NCBI RefSeq assembly: GCF_030867095.1 | Contig: NC_081827.1 | Span: forward strand, 49,454,501 to 49,518,500 | Origin: Alligator mississippiensis | Lineage: Eukaryota > Chordata > Crocodylia > Alligatoridae | DNA length: 64,000 bases | Direction: 5' to 3' | Shown here: piece by piece, positions 1-11,606 of the stretch | How the letters are laid out: each line of letters opens with the position of its first letter | Numbering within the stretch: position 1 is the stretch's first letter | Notes under the pieces: model-generated | Seen by the model: only the letters and a program-made list of their open reading frames with translations | Database searches by the model: none | Told to the model about the DNA's origin: nothing | Program-made: the position numbers and the translations under genes

Positions 1-930
1 AGTGGAGCCGGCAAGGAAGCCAACAAAGGGAGCAGCGGTGTGAGTGGGGAGAGCAGAGGAGGAGACGAGTGCTGGGGAAGCCGGAGCAACTACAGGGAAG
101 CCCGGCGAAGAGGTAATGAAAGTGGGGCCGATGGGAGCCCTGACTGGGATAGCTGTGGGGAGAGCGATGGAAGACCGCAAGTGTGTATGGTTAATGGAGT
201 AAGGGAGCCAGCAGATGGGGCCCACAGCATCCCCAAGAAGAGCCAGCCGAGGCCCATAGGACCTTGGTCAACTGGGATGCCATCCCCTGAGAAGGGTTGA
301 GCCTAGGGGAGCGAAAGGAGCCCCGAGTGGGGCAAGCAACTGGGTCTGGGGCACCGAGGCACTGGGAAAATGCAGGGCCCATAGACTGACGGCACTCTAT
401 ATTCCTTTGTGGCCTCCTGGCCCGCCGGTCACACCTCTCTGGCAGTCACGGTGATGTGTATCGCACATTGTGTCACGGTGGGGTTGGAATAGGGAGCTAG
501 GGGGCACAAGATAGTCGAATCTAAGACCAACGTCCTCAGAACCTTCACGCCTGAGGTGCAGCCCAGGGATACTGGGGCTCGGGGCTGGAGAGCCACGGGA
601 GGCCGGGGAAGAAACCAAGAGGAACCAGGGACACCAAAGGGCCAGAAGACCTGCGACCGAAGGTGGCGAGAGGCTGGGGTGTAGGGGAGGTCAGAGCCCC
701 ATGAGTGCCTGCCGCGAGGCGTGACGACCCTGGAGGCTGCCTCGAAGGGGAACCCCTCCATTGAGGTTCCATTCAAAGTTGTGGCAGGCAAGTTAAGGGG
801 ACCCCCCCTGACACCAGACAGGGTAGCCTTTGGGGTCCACTCGCAGGCCCAGGACAGACAAGATTGATAGTCTGGGCAAAGGCAACAAGAGAACGCCTGA
901 TAGAGCAGAGGCGGGCACATGCCTATAGGC
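1..930. repeat. Unidentified GC-rich block at the window edge
   Basis: This sequence has clearly higher G+C and more CpG than the AT-rich DNA that follows from about 1100. Open frames occur on both strands (for example minus 429-920), but none matches a family I recognise and no domain is visible. The composition suggests a relatively recent insertion cut by the window edge. An LTR-type retroelement fragment is possible but unproven. Confidence 0.35.
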
Positions 931-1487
931 AGTTAACATGCTCGGGGGCTGTCCAACTTGCAGGCCCCTGTGGGCCACATGCTACACAGGCTGCACCAGG
1001 TGCACCAGGCAGTCAATCTTTCCCACCCACTACTCTGCACTGGGTGCAATTCCCACTGCTGAACCATGGAAGTTCAATCTTTCCCCCCCCCCCCCCCCCC
1101 ACAACAACACCCAGGCACAATCCCTCCCTAATATGACAGTAAATCTGTGTTCAGTATTTTTTTCAAAAACATGTAAAACACTGTTTATAAAATATTTATA
1201 TGCATAGATGTAACATTTCCACTTTTACTTTTCATTCAGAATTAATTGGGGAACCATTAAAATACAGTGACCAGTGGCTTATAGGATTTGGATCAAGTTT
1301 CAACAAGATATTTATATGCCTAACTCAAACATATGAGTAGGCCCAGTGGAATCAAAAAAACTTCTTGTGTACCTAAAGTTAGACATGTGCTTTGGTAACT
1401 GCTGAATAGTATTTTGATTTGGAAATGATTAATAGTTCTTCTATTTGTACACTACAATCTCAGTGAATTTGTGATGCAATACAACTT
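931..1487. other. Repeat remnant, C run and AT-rich spacer
   Basis: Bases about 944-1000 resemble the end of a hAT-type repeat (GGCTGTCCAACTTGCAGGCC). A homopolymeric C run follows at about 1084-1100. The rest, to 1487, is AT-rich with no gene seen. Confidence 0.4.
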
Positions 1488-1999
1488 CGGTTGTCAACTG
1501 GGGGTATGCATACCCCTGGGGGTACTTGGACTGATCATAGGGGGTACACACGGACAGGCAGGGACAGAGTGTTGTCACGTCCCAGGAGCAGGGCTGGGGC
1601 AGGGTGAGGGCAGTGGCTTCCCTCTGTGGGGTGGGGAAGCTCACAAGCAGCGGCCGCCGCTGCTACACACCAGCCCAGTGAGCTTCCCCATCCTACCCTG
1701 GCCCTGCTCCTGGGAGGTGGTGGTGCTTTGTCCCCACTTGCCCACACATTGTCTCTGCCTCGCTGCTCCATGTCTGGCCGCATGCCAACTCCACCCTCCA
1801 CTTGACATCTGGCTGCACGCTAACCCCCCACTGCTCAGGGTTTGGTTGTGTGCTACTCCCCCCCCACCTGCTTGACCACACACTATGTCTCCCCCCCCCC
1901 CCCCCCCCCCCGGTGTTCAGCTGCGTGCTACGCCCCCCGCCCCACTGGTGTCTGGCTGCCAGGGGTACTTAGACTAAAAAAGGTCGAAAACACCTGCAG
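1488..1999. mobile_element. hAT MITE with 8-bp target duplication
   Basis: The element is bounded by TACAACTT (1480-1487) and TACAACAT (2000-2007), a 7/8 target duplication. The ends form a weak inverted repeat: the left end reads TTGTCAACTGGGGGTA, and the right end, read inverted, gives TTTTCGACC with AGTACCCCTGG. The interior is C-rich, with a C run at about 1891-1911 and repeated units built on CTGGCTGC. No transposase is present. Confidence 0.7.
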
Positions 2000-2007
2000 T
2001 ACAACAT

Positions 2008-2516
2008 ATCTATAAGAAACCAAAACTGGGATTTCTTTGTACAAAATACATAAAGTAAATAGATAAGTTATCATATTGGTAGGAGACACACTTGCAGCTA
2101 AAAAACAAAATCCAATTTTTGAAACTAAAAAATGTTTACATTTAAAAAAAATTATATTTGTATATAGATAATTTCAATTATAGATTTACTTAGGTAACAC
2201 TTTTAATCAATGTTAGATTACTAGGAAACAAAGTCATTGCAATTAAGGAATAAGTTGGTGGTGTCTGTCTAACTCCTAGGTTGGGATTCTGTTTAATTTG
2301 TCTCCATCTAAATGGCAGTTTTCTAGTCACCCATCTGGCTGGTTTTGGCTCTGCCTTTATGCTGTGAATGTGTGAGTAGAATAAACAGGCTCACACAGGA
2401 GCATGTACAGTAGGGTAATGCACTGGCTGGGTACATATGTAGCCATGTGTACATGTATATCCTGGAAAAATGATAGGGGGAGGGAGGGGGAAAAGAAGGA
2501 GGGGCCCTCCTATATT
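2008..2516. other. AT-rich intergenic sequence
   Basis: I see no gene, repeat family or structural RNA in this stretch. Confidence 0.5.
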
Positions 2517-2690
2517 TTAGCTCCTGTAGCTCAGTGCTTAGAGCAAACGAGCAGGAGGCAGGAGACGCAGCTCCTAGTCTCTCCCATTGCCCAGGGAGGG
2601 GTTTTTGACCACCATCTCTGCCTTCCCAATACAGTGCTCAAAACACTAGATCATTCCTACTGAAGCTGAGTCCTAGCCCCCTATCTAATA
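2517..2690 (+). repeat. tRNA-like SINE fragment (tentative)
   Basis: GTAGCTCAGTGCTTAGAGCA resembles a tRNA A-box region, but no complete cloverleaf or clear B box follows. This is best read as a decayed tRNA-derived SINE. Related fragments may be those at 8152 and 24967. Confidence 0.3.
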
Positions 2691-2822
2691 AACATTGGAT
2701 AAAATGGGTAAAAACCAACAAAGTTGGGAAGTTTTTGTCCCATTCAGAACAGGGGTTCAGGATAAAAACAAAGAGCTCCTTCTTCCAGCACAGGAGCTAT
2801 GTCACTGAATCGCGTGCACACT

Positions 2823-3790
2823 GTCATAGAATCATAGAGAAGCAGGGCTGGAAGGGACCAGCAGAGTCATGTAATTAAACCCCCTGCCTCAGGCAGGATC
2901 ATCCCTGTTCAAGCCATTCTATGCAAATCCATAATCCATCAGTCCTAACGCAACACCCTAACCTGCCACAAGTAAACCAGGGGGACCAGGGGAGGGGGTA
3001 AGGCAGGATTCCCTCCCAGCCCCATGTAACAACCAGCAAAACCCAGAAGCATGGGAAATACCCATTGTAGAACATTAGCATAACTATACTTATATCACTC
3101 CTGACCAGTGGCTGTCCAACCTCTTCTTGAACACCTTCAGTGATGGAAAGTCCACACACAGTGTCCCTAGGTAGTCTATTCCACTGCCTTACTGTTCTAC
3201 CAGTGCAGAAGTTTTTCCTGATATCCAATCTAAACCTACTTTACTGGAACTTCAAGACATTGGTCTGCGTCCTGTTCTCTGCAGCATGAGCTAAAAGGTG
3301 TTCTCCCTCTTCTTTATGGCAGCCCTTCAACTATTTGAAGATTGCTATCATGTCTCTTCTTAAGTGCCTTTTCCTCAAGCAGAACATGCCTGGTTCCTTT
3401 AGCCTCTCCTTGCATGACTTGCTTTCCAAGCACTTGATCATCTTTGACACCTCTGTACCCTCTCCTTTAAAAAATGTGGAACCCAAAACTGCACGCAGTA
3501 TTCTAGATGAGGCCTAACCAGCACCAAGTAGAGAGAAACTATCATTTCCTGTGTCTTGTACCTAATGCTTTGATGCATTCTAAAACCACATTTGCCTTTT
3601 GTACAGCTGCATCACACTGCAGACTCGTATTGAATCTGTGATCTACCAAGACTCCAAGATTCTTTTCCATTATGTTGCCATACTGCCATGTGCCACCCGT
3701 TTTGTACCTGTATTTTTTATTATTCATCCCAAGGTACATTTGTCAGAATTGAACTTCATCCTATTAGCTCCAGCCCAGCTTTCCAATCTG
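2823..3790 (-). mobile_element. CR1 LINE, 3' portion
   Basis: The element starts, in antisense, with the CR1 3' tail (TCATAGAATCATAGAGAAGC, then GGCTGGAAGGGACC). Read on the minus strand it then gives the end of the reverse transcriptase ORF. One frame (3739-3542) shows NLGVLVDHRFNTSLQCDAAV and KANVVLECIKALG, which match the CR1 pattern. It is 5'-truncated and frameshifted. Confidence 0.85.
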
Positions 3791-4089
3791 TTGGGATCCT
3801 TCCATTACTCTCCCATCCTCTAATGTTTTCATAATCCTTCCCTTTTGCTTTCCCAGTGAAGTCACCTCTCCTGCTCCTGTTCTCACTGTTCTCCATGTGA
3901 GGGCCATCCTTGTGGGGCCCTTCAACAGCCCCAGTGTTGGAGAAACTTGCCATGGGAAAAGTGGGGAGATCACATTGCCCTTTTTCCTGCACCATCAAAG
4001 GTGGGAGTCGGGGTGTTGTGTGTTTCACCCAGTGAAGTGAATAAGATACGTCACGGTACAGCTGACCTGCTTCATTCGGCAACATCTAT
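3791..4089. other. Spacer, no feature
   Basis: The upper end of the CR1 is not sharp. I recognise nothing else here. Confidence 0.4.
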
Positions 4090-4646
4090 TTCTAGCTTGA
4101 GGTGCACTTTTGGTGGGGTGGATGGAGCATCCCACAGAAGCACGGGGGCTCTCCAGTATGCTTGGCAGCAGACCCGGAAGTGGAAGACCAGGAGCACCCA
4201 GAAGTGGACCAGGAGCTCAGTGACTGGTGCCTCCTGGGTTTGGGGGGAGCACCTGGGGTCCCCCTGTGGTTGATTGGTGGGTACAAGGGGCCCTCCAGAA
4301 TGCTCCTTGGCATACCTGGAAGTGGACCGGAAATACTTCCAGTCCACTTCTGGGTTTGCCACTGAGCATTGGGGGGGGTGGGGGGGGAGGCTGGGGGAAA
4401 CGCACTCCTGTGAGACGCTTCATCCACCCCAGCATTGCAGCAATCACGAGCTGTACCTGCTACCTCAAGGTATGTAGAAAAAAACTTTTAAAGCTGTGTC
4501 TATGGCCAAATCGCTGATGCAGTGAATCTTCAGATTTGGATTCGTCCGAATCAAATCAGGGACAGTGATCCAAATCAATTAATTGAATCACTGTCTCCAA
4601 TTCAGGCTGAATCTGAATTGAATGGGGCTGATTTCGCACACCCATA
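4090..4646. mobile_element. Deletion derivative of the 18.6-23.1 kb hAT family
   Basis: The right end (CTGATTTCGCACACCCATA, ending about 4646) is an inverted match to the TIR of the hAT at 18609. The subterminal block with GGGACAGTGATC and TTGAATCACTGTC repeats the palindrome seen at about 18658-18695. The left part carries GCTTGAGGTGCACTT, matching the inverted sequence near 18895. The centre has two imperfect copies of a unit around GGAAGTGGACC and a G-rich run. The left boundary is uncertain. Confidence 0.6.
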
Positions 4647-5329
4647 GTATGTAGAATCAATGGTTGTAAGAGGTATGAACTGCCACATCCATTTCAAGGG
4701 GGTGCTAATTCTGAAGTCTAGTTAAAAAAAAAAAAAAAAAAAATTAAAAGTCAACATTTTGTGTTGTTTCACTACTATTTTAGTACACTTGAAAAATGGG
4801 GCTGGGGCTGCATGCAGAGTCTGAATAGGGTGTAATCCTTCATCTCCTGCATTTGATTCTTGGTCTCCAAACTGACCAGTCTTCCCATTTGTAACCTCTT
4901 TCTAGCTGCTGAACAGACTGTCCAGGACATAAAGCTAGAAGTTATCTTGACACATACACACATGTACCACTTAATACATAACAGAGTTCATCTAGTCCAG
5001 CCCTTCGCACCGAGGCAATATCAGTTGTCCTCTGCTCATTTTTCGTTCTTTAGATTCTGATTTTGATTTAGGTTTTGATTTTTCTTTAAAATATTTATAT
5101 AGTGCCCATTCATTCTCTCTTCAGCTTATTCCTTGCCACTGCAAGATACTATTTGGTTTTGCTTTCTTTACTAGTAACTAGGGTCACTCTTTTCATATTT
5201 CATTTCTTTACCACCAATTTCATTTTGCATGTCCTGCCAATAGGAATTCTGATGAAGAGTAAGTCTGGAGCTCCAACTGCAAGAGATGGGGAAGATTAAT
5301 GTTTTGATAAGTAACAGTCACAGATGAAT
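4647..5329. other. AT-rich spacer with A run
   Basis: An oligo(A) run occurs at about 4722-4742. The short text CATCTAGTCCAGCCC near 4990 resembles a CR1 tail, but too little is left to call. No gene seen. Confidence 0.4.
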
Positions 5330-5985
5330 GTCTATAGGTGCAGACAGAAATTACATTTGTCACTTGATCATCCCCTTGAAAGCACACTACAGCCATGCCT
5401 TTACTGAACTACATGGCTGCAGATTACTCCAATCATGTGACAAATTAACCCTTATAATATGAGGGTTCAGATGAAGGGGCTCCAAAGCAAAGCGCGTGCA
5501 TTAACTTCTGTCTGCTCTGGCGACTGGGCTGCTGCAGCCCAGCCTTGTCCCCAGTGGTGTTTCAGGATGGGAGGGAGAGAAGGCGGGGGGGGAGGTCTGT
5601 TCTGAGGTTTCCCCAGCCTGTCCTGGAAGTGGGGGGGCAGCTGGATTGGAGCTCCTCCCCAAGGTGGGGGACCCCAATTTATTCACCCCACCCCTCCAGC
5701 AAAGGCAGGGGAAACCCCAGAGCAGATCTCCCTCCCCTGCCTTCTCCCCCTCCCATCCTGAGACAGAACCAGACCTGGGGGGCGGGGGCAGAGCTAGGGG
5801 AGGAGGATGCAGACCCACAGTCTCTCTCACTGCATTGGTTTCAAATTGGAGCTCAATCCCACACCCTCCCGACCCAACAGCTAATGTATTTTGGGTTGGG
5901 AGGACCAGTCTAACTCGTGGCACTTTCTGTAAAGTGCCATAAGTTAGATGGGGGGCTGCACTTCAGTCTGTGCCTTATATTCTGT
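5330..5985. mobile_element. GC-rich MITE-like element with terminal hairpin (tentative)
   Basis: The ends TATAGGTGCAGACAGAA (about 5332) and CTTCAGTCTGTGCCTTATA (about 5980) are roughly inverted. The interior is GC-rich with inverted copies around GGAGCTC and GCAGGGGAAA. A compact hairpin lies at 5909-5948. Confidence 0.45.
5909..5948. repeat. 18-bp-arm hairpin
   Basis: TCTAACTCGTGGCACTTT, loop CTGT, then AAAGTGCCATAAGTTAGA. The arms pair at 16 of 18 positions. Confidence 0.75.
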
Positions 5986-6002
5986 CAGTTGCTGGACTCT
6001 TC

Positions 6003-6480
6003 ATAGATTTCATAGGCACTAGGGCTGGAAGGGACCCTGGAGGATCACTGAGTCCAGCCCCCCGCCCCAGGGGCAGGAAGTCAGCAGGGATCATAGGATC
6101 CCAGCAAGATAAACATCCAAATGTCTCTTGAAGGCATTCAAAGTGGGTGCTTGAACCACCTCCGGTGGCAGTCTATTCCAAACCTTAGGGGCTCGGACAG
6201 TAAAGAAGTTCTTTCTTATGTCCAGCCTGAAATGGTCATGGAGAAGTTTGTGACCATTTGACCTTGTCATCCCTTGGGGCGCTCTGGTGAACAAATGTTC
6301 CCCTAGATCCTGGTGAGCACCCCTGATAAATTTGTAGGTGGCAACCAGATCACCCCGAGCCTGCACTTTTCCAGGCTGAAGAGTCCCATGGCTCTCAGCC
6401 TCTCATCATCAGGTCTGTTTTCCTGACCTCTGATCATGCGCATGGCTCTCCTCTACACTCTCTCAAACTTCTTTTATATA
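6003..6480 (-). mobile_element. CR1 LINE, 3' portion
   Basis: The antisense CR1 3' tail (GGCTGGAAGGGACCCTGGAG) is followed by the C-terminal end of the CR1 ORF2. On the minus strand at 6366-6091 the frame reads GDLVATYKFIRGAHQDLGEH, then LDIRKNFFTVRAPKVWNRLP, the typical CR1 ending. It is open over 91 codons, so fairly young, and 5'-truncated. Confidence 0.9.
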
Positions 6481-7119
6481 CCTGTACACTTAGGCCAAAT
6501 TATTTGGGCCATTAAGGCTGTGTTGTGTTCATTCTGTGGTGTAAAGTAGCCTTATATATCTGATTTAATTGATTGTTGAAGGATTTTTTTAACTTCAAAC
6601 TTTTTAAAGGATTTTTTGTGCCTCCAAATCTGGTTGCCATTTTAAGGATATGATCAGGTATAATGGGCATAGCTGGGACAGCCCCACGACTGGTTGATCC
6701 CTGTCTCCCACAGGATCTTCCAAACAGTTGGCAGTTTGCATAGAACAGAGAAGCTTTCAGTCTGCTTTATGTATTCTGGGGACCCAGCTTGCTCCCAGAA
6801 GCTCTAGGATCAGAGAATGCAAAGGTGACCTAAAGTTCTGTTTATTTTCCCCCTACCCCAGATTTGCATTAAGCACACCTTATTAACTTCTAGGTGCTCT
6901 CATGACTCAAGGAATTCTCTCTGGAATGAGGCATCTCCTGTGCAATCTATGAAAAGTTAGAGTAAGATCCACAGAAACCAGAAAGCTGAGAAGGGACCTG
7001 CCCACAGTCATAATAGGAAATGCTGAGGAAAGGGATGGAGCTTAAGAAGTTAGGGGTCAAATCCCAGTTGTTCTTATAAACACCCCTGTCCATCTCAAGT
7101 GTTGCAATAGCTTAAATAT
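6481..7119. other. Intergenic sequence, no feature
   Basis: Mixed composition. I see no gene or identifiable repeat. Confidence 0.45.
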
Positions 7120-7475
7120 AAGGGCATTTTTATCCATGCATGTGTCGCAGCTCCGGGTGCTTTGAATTGCGCCTGGCACTGCAACACATACAGTTGTATA
7201 AGTGGTGAAATACGTGTCAGCACTGAGAAAATGGCGGTGGCGTGCTTTTGAACTAAAACACCCTAGAGGTGATTTAGTTCAAAAGTGTACCACCACCAGT
7301 TTCTGCTCACTGATGTGCATTTTGCCACTTATACAACTGCATGCAGTGCAGTGCAGTTCGCCTCAGCTTGTGTGTGAAGCAGACTTGATTAATCGAGTCT
7401 GCTCCAAAGCAGTGGATCTCTGGCACTTTGCTGGAAAAAAAAATATGTGTATGAATGCCCTAATTGCTTTGCCCA
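7120..7475. mobile_element. Foldback MITE with about 70-bp hairpin arms
   Basis: Arms at 7191-7260 and 7271-7340 are imperfect inverted copies over about 70 bases (CAGTTGTATAAGTGG and CCACTTATACAACTG at the bases; CTTTTGAACTAAA and TTTAGTTCAAAAG at the tip) around a loop of about 10 bases. Outer ends AGGGCATT and AATGCCCT are inverted too. It carries GCAGACTTGATTAATC, also found in the element at 54086-54418. Confidence 0.75.
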
Positions 7476-8151
7476 AGGAGGGTGATCCAAAACAAGAACA
7501 TGAGATTCTATGCTTCTTTATACAACCAATGGGGGTAGGGGGGACTTAGTTGCCTCCGATGGGCAATCCATAGGGTCCAGATGCTGAGCAGACAAGGATA
7601 TCCCTGTCTCCAATGATAAATACTAGGCAGAGGGGCATCTCTCAACCCTTGCTTCTCTGTCATCTCAGGTTCCACAGCTTCGAGAGGGCTGGAGTTTTTT
7701 GCACAATGACAGCACCACTGAGTTCAGAACACAACACACACAGCAGATTTCACTCACTGAATATGGCCAAGAGTGATCAACTTTTTCACAATAACTTATA
7801 AATCCCACATCTCAGGTGAGTGCATATGGCAAGGCTAGAGAACAGGAAGGGTGGGGCTGGCTGGGCTACAAGACAGCCCAAAATGCAAGCTTCATAGGAC
7901 AAGGAGGAGAACAAGAGGACCCCTGACTGGTTTGGGTGCTCCCCTGGGAGTGGGTGGTCAAATAATGATTAATATAAAACAGATAAATAGCCCTGGAAAG
8001 CAGAGACAGGAATCCAGGTTTCCATTCTCCCACAGCAATGTTCTCATCATTGGTCTATAGATTCATATACCCCTGCTGCTGGCCTATGAATCTTCTACTC
8101 AGATTTTACAGAATGGGTGGAGAGTATACCCACACAGTCTATTTTGTAAAC
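7476..8151. other. Intergenic sequence, no feature
   Basis: No gene seen. Short open frames on the plus strand (such as 7613-7801) have no recognisable domain. Confidence 0.4.
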
Positions 8152-8245
8152 TAGTAGTTAGGGACTCACCTGGAAAGTGGGAGATGTGGGTTTGAATCCT
8201 CTTAGGCTGAAGAGAACCTAGAGGGCTCCACTCCTGGGTAAGTGA
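8152..8245 (+). repeat. tRNA-like SINE fragment (tentative)
   Basis: TAGTTAGGGACTCACCTGG followed by GGGTTTGAATCC (B-box-like) resembles a tRNA-derived amniote repeat. It is not a functional tRNA gene: no acceptor stem pairs. Confidence 0.35.
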
Positions 8246-8252
8246 TCAAAGG

Positions 8253-8572
8253 CAGGGGCTGGCAACCTTTTGCCAGTGTTGGCTGCTGGTTGTGACCCAG
8301 CTCTCACCACAGACCGTACTCTTATACCCCTCCCTGGCAGTCGGCAGATGCTGTGAAGGAATAGATAGGAAAAAGACAGGTGCTAGGACCCTGGGGATGT
8401 CTCCCTTGAGGTAGCAGAGAGAATAAATTGAATGCAGCAAGCAAGATGACTCTGGGGACACCTCTGCTGCTATGGCTGGAGTGTGCTGTTGATCTGCTGA
8501 GATGCCATGGAACAGATCTAGACTATTCATGGGCTGCATCTAGCCTACAGGCTGTGAGTTGCTGCTCCCTGC
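8253..8572. mobile_element. hAT-type MITE (GGGGCTGGCAACC family)
   Basis: The left end CAGGGGCTGGCAACCTTTT pairs roughly with the right end GTTGCTGCTCCCTGCC. It shares GAAGGAATAGAT and flanking text with the element at 53832-54576, so both belong to one family. Confidence 0.55.
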
Positions 8573-8904
8573 CCTAGGACATTGTACAAAAGACCACCAC
8601 TATCACCAGGTGTGTGTGAGAGGGGCTGCAGGTCTTGGGCTTTGGACCACACTCAATGATTTTTATGTTAGGTGTGCTTTATGGTTACCTGACAAATAAG
8701 ATGGCTAGGCATACTTTAGGCAGCCCCAGGCTCTGATTTGTGTTGCACCAGAGTTTAGGAAGGAGTTAGGCAGCTAGGTACTCACACTGGATTGCTTGTA
8801 AGCATGCTCAAAAGCCTAAGTCTAAGCCCTCGAGCAGTTTTGTCTATTGGAGCAGGGTTTATCTTGATCAATTTTTGTTACTTAAGGATGTAGGGATGGT
8901 TCCA

Positions 8905-9297
8905 CATAATTATTTTATTCTGGGGGCAGAAGCTTGCCCCAGGAGTGCAGCACATTGATTTGAGTTGGAGCAGCCCTGGCTGGCTAGCTTGCCAGCCTAG
9001 AGCTGCTCCTTGGGTCAACGTGCTGAGGAGGGTTTGGCTGGGGCATGACGGTACTTCAATGTGGGGCCAGCTGGCAGGCAGGCCCCGTACTGAAGCACTC
9101 TCATGCCCCAGCCAGCCAAGACAGTGTCTACATGTGAGCTGCTGTGGAGTAAAAACTCTGCAGCAGGATAGTACTTGTTAATCAATCTACTCTGGCCTAT
9201 TAGGGATGCACATGTAGATGTGCAGCATTTACTGTGCAGCATACTACTGTGCAAGAACTGTGCAGTAAACATCTTGTGTAAATGAACCCACAGGAAA
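8905..9297. mobile_element. Palindromic MITE with 35-bp arms
   Basis: Arms 9034-9068 and 9081-9119 pair (TTGGCTGGGGCATGA with TCATGCCCCAGCCAGCCAA; TGGGGCC with GGCCCCG) around a 12-base loop. Following text such as TGTCTACATGTGAGC and CACATGTAGATGTGC is typical of the CTACACATG-ended MITEs seen elsewhere in the window. Outer limits are approximate. Confidence 0.6.
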
Positions 9298-9689
9298 GGA
9301 TTTTTCCAGGCTCTCACAAATAGTAAAATTTCCTCATCAAAAAGGCGCAAGAAGTCTTTATAGACCTTTAAGAGATGGGGAAAAAACACATTGCAGGTGT
9401 CACATTTGGTTGACCGAACATGCAGTTAATGGGAGTGTGATTGTTCAGTGTTTTACTGTAATACATATATCCAAATGTGAGAAGAAAGCATTGTTTTCTA
9501 CTGTGAAAATCTACACATATCAGCCCTGAGTCACCACCCAAGATTTATTTTCAGGATCTTTCTCAAGAATCATTACATGATATATTTGTGCTTTATTCAT
9601 GAAATATTTGGCTAGCTTCCAAATAACATGAGTTGTGTTAAAGTAACTTCTCAGGTAAAAAAAAAAATAAAAATTCAGACAGTAACTAC

Positions 9690-11606
9690 CATTAAGCATT
9701 GTTTTTTATTGTACAGACTGTAGTGTTTATGGTACATGCAGAATAAAAAGAAAGTGTCCGTTATATCTGTAAGCACATAAAAGCAATGTAAATATTTTGG
9801 ATCAGCAATGTATTTCTATTAGGGGCTGATAAATTTAAGTGAACTGACATCTTTCAAGATACACATTTTTTTTTCAAAGTGATTTTCCTCACATAAAGAT
9901 AAAATATTTCTTGTTTATAATATTGCCTTTAATATTGAAAAAAACAATACTAGTACACTCTCTATGTACATAGAAAAACATAAAACTTTATCCATACCAG
10001 TGTTTGTTTTAAATGCAAACAAAAGTCATTAATAGGTTTGCAATTTATGTGCCCCCCAAAAAAGCAGCAGATGCATCCTCTAAAACAACTTTAAATGAAT
10101 TTATGGCAGAAATAGAACTGAAGGCACTCCTGATTCATATAAAGCAACATGATAAAACAGTATCAGCACAAGAAAAACTTCAGGTGTACAAGGCAGTTTT
10201 ATGTGGATTTTAAAACCCAATCTTGCACCCATAAACATCAAAGGGTGTTTTGTCATTAACACTAAAAAGAACAGGTTTAGGCCCTAAATTTCCCAAGTTG
10301 GGCTTAGAAGAAAGCTAATTCCAGCTAAATTAACCTCACAACTATTTTTAAAAGCTTCATGCAAACCTTATGACAGTATTCTCTGAACACAGTAATATTA
10401 TTGTGAGGGCAAAGACACCCGCAGGTCACAGCATAAAAAAACATGTTGCAAAAATGCTTTATTTTCTAGGGCTCACACTTTGCAACATTTGAGTTTCACA
10501 CAATACCCTCCATTAAGACTTCCCAATGGCTGCAGCTAAGCTAAAAGAATAGAACACAATATGTAGTTCCTAAACCATCTCTTGTGAGGGATTAGTTTTG
10601 GACTCAGCGATGCATGAATTCTCCTGAAAATAATCTGAGAGTTAATGGCATGCTGACCTCAGCTGATAGGAAGGTTTTGAAAGCTGGCTTCTCTCAGAGA
10701 CAGCTCATAGCTGGCATGGCACACCTTGATTTTATTTTTAACTCAGGATTGGCTCAGGCCTTATAAAACTGATTTGATAATGAACACTGCAAAAGAGGAC
10801 TTTGTGATAAGCACCGAAATGTGCTTGTCAGGAAAACATTTTCATAGGAATCATTTCTAGCTTTCTTCTTTAGTTTGCTTCTGTAATCACAGTGAAGACC
10901 AACAAACAGCTGGCAGAAACTTTCAAAAAAGATAATGACACGGGAATGCACTGACTAGCTTTCTATGGACATTCGGCATTTGGACATGGAAAGCTTTTGT
11001 GTGTCAAAGTCTCTGACCTAATATGGTGTTAGCTTTTTCAGGACATATATTAATTAATTTGTTTATATCTATCTGTTCATACTAGGCCATATCTGACCAT
11101 TACAGTAAATGGCTGTAGTCAACTGATTATACAATTGAAAAAGAACATTCTTTTAAAACCTGCCAACTTTCATGTTCTTTCTGCTTCAATGGCTTTATAC
11201 TCTCTAGCCACAATAAAATGAGTGGCATTATAGTGTTGGAAAGCATTTTAGCAGTTCTTTACTATATCATTGTGAATGTATCTTACAAGGAATGAATGGA
11301 GGGATAAAAAACCCACAACAACAGCACATCAATCTGTTTATTGAATAGTCAGCAAAATGATATGCAACTGGAATGGGAGAGTAGCAATTTAAGATTACTT
11401 TGAAAAATGCGACTAAAAAAGATAAAAACAAATCCAGTAGGGATAAATAGTAGTAATGGATGGTGAATAAGTGATTCTCTGCTCTGGGCCAGGTTATTCA
11501 CCATTTGTTATTGTAGATCAATTAGGGAGCCTTGAAACTGGCACCAAAAAACTCCCTAGAAAACAAAAATCCCTCTCCATACTGACAGCTTGCCTTGAAG
11601 TGTCAC
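9690..11606 (-). other. CAV1: CAV1 3' UTR (inferred)
   Basis: About 1.9 kb of AT-rich sequence without recognisable interspersed repeats follows the CAV1 stop codon, in clear contrast to the repeat-rich DNA on both sides. A minus-strand AATAAA at 9705-9710 would give a 3' UTR close to the length I recall for mammalian CAV1. Short open frames here, such as 66 codons on the plus strand at 10013-10213, have no coding support. Confidence 0.65.
9705..9710 (-). terminator. Candidate CAV1 poly(A) signal AATAAA
   Basis: A canonical AATAAA is read on the minus strand about 1.9 kb past the CAV1 stop codon, with T-rich sequence a little further downstream. Other AATAAA-like sites occur within the UTR, so alternative ends are possible. 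Confidence 0.45.

Noticed and set aside
2517-2690. Possible tRNA gene
   Set aside because: Only A-box-like text is present; no paired acceptor stem or complete cloverleaf. The same holds for 8152 and 24967.
1-9690. Search for MET exons downstream of CAV1
   Set aside because: No kinase, Sema or other coding signature was seen. The interval to MET is probably longer than the available sequence.
10013-10213. 66-codon plus-strand frame with a plausible protein-like composition
   Set aside because: It is antisense to the CAV1 3' UTR with no domain, no splice partners and no family resemblance.
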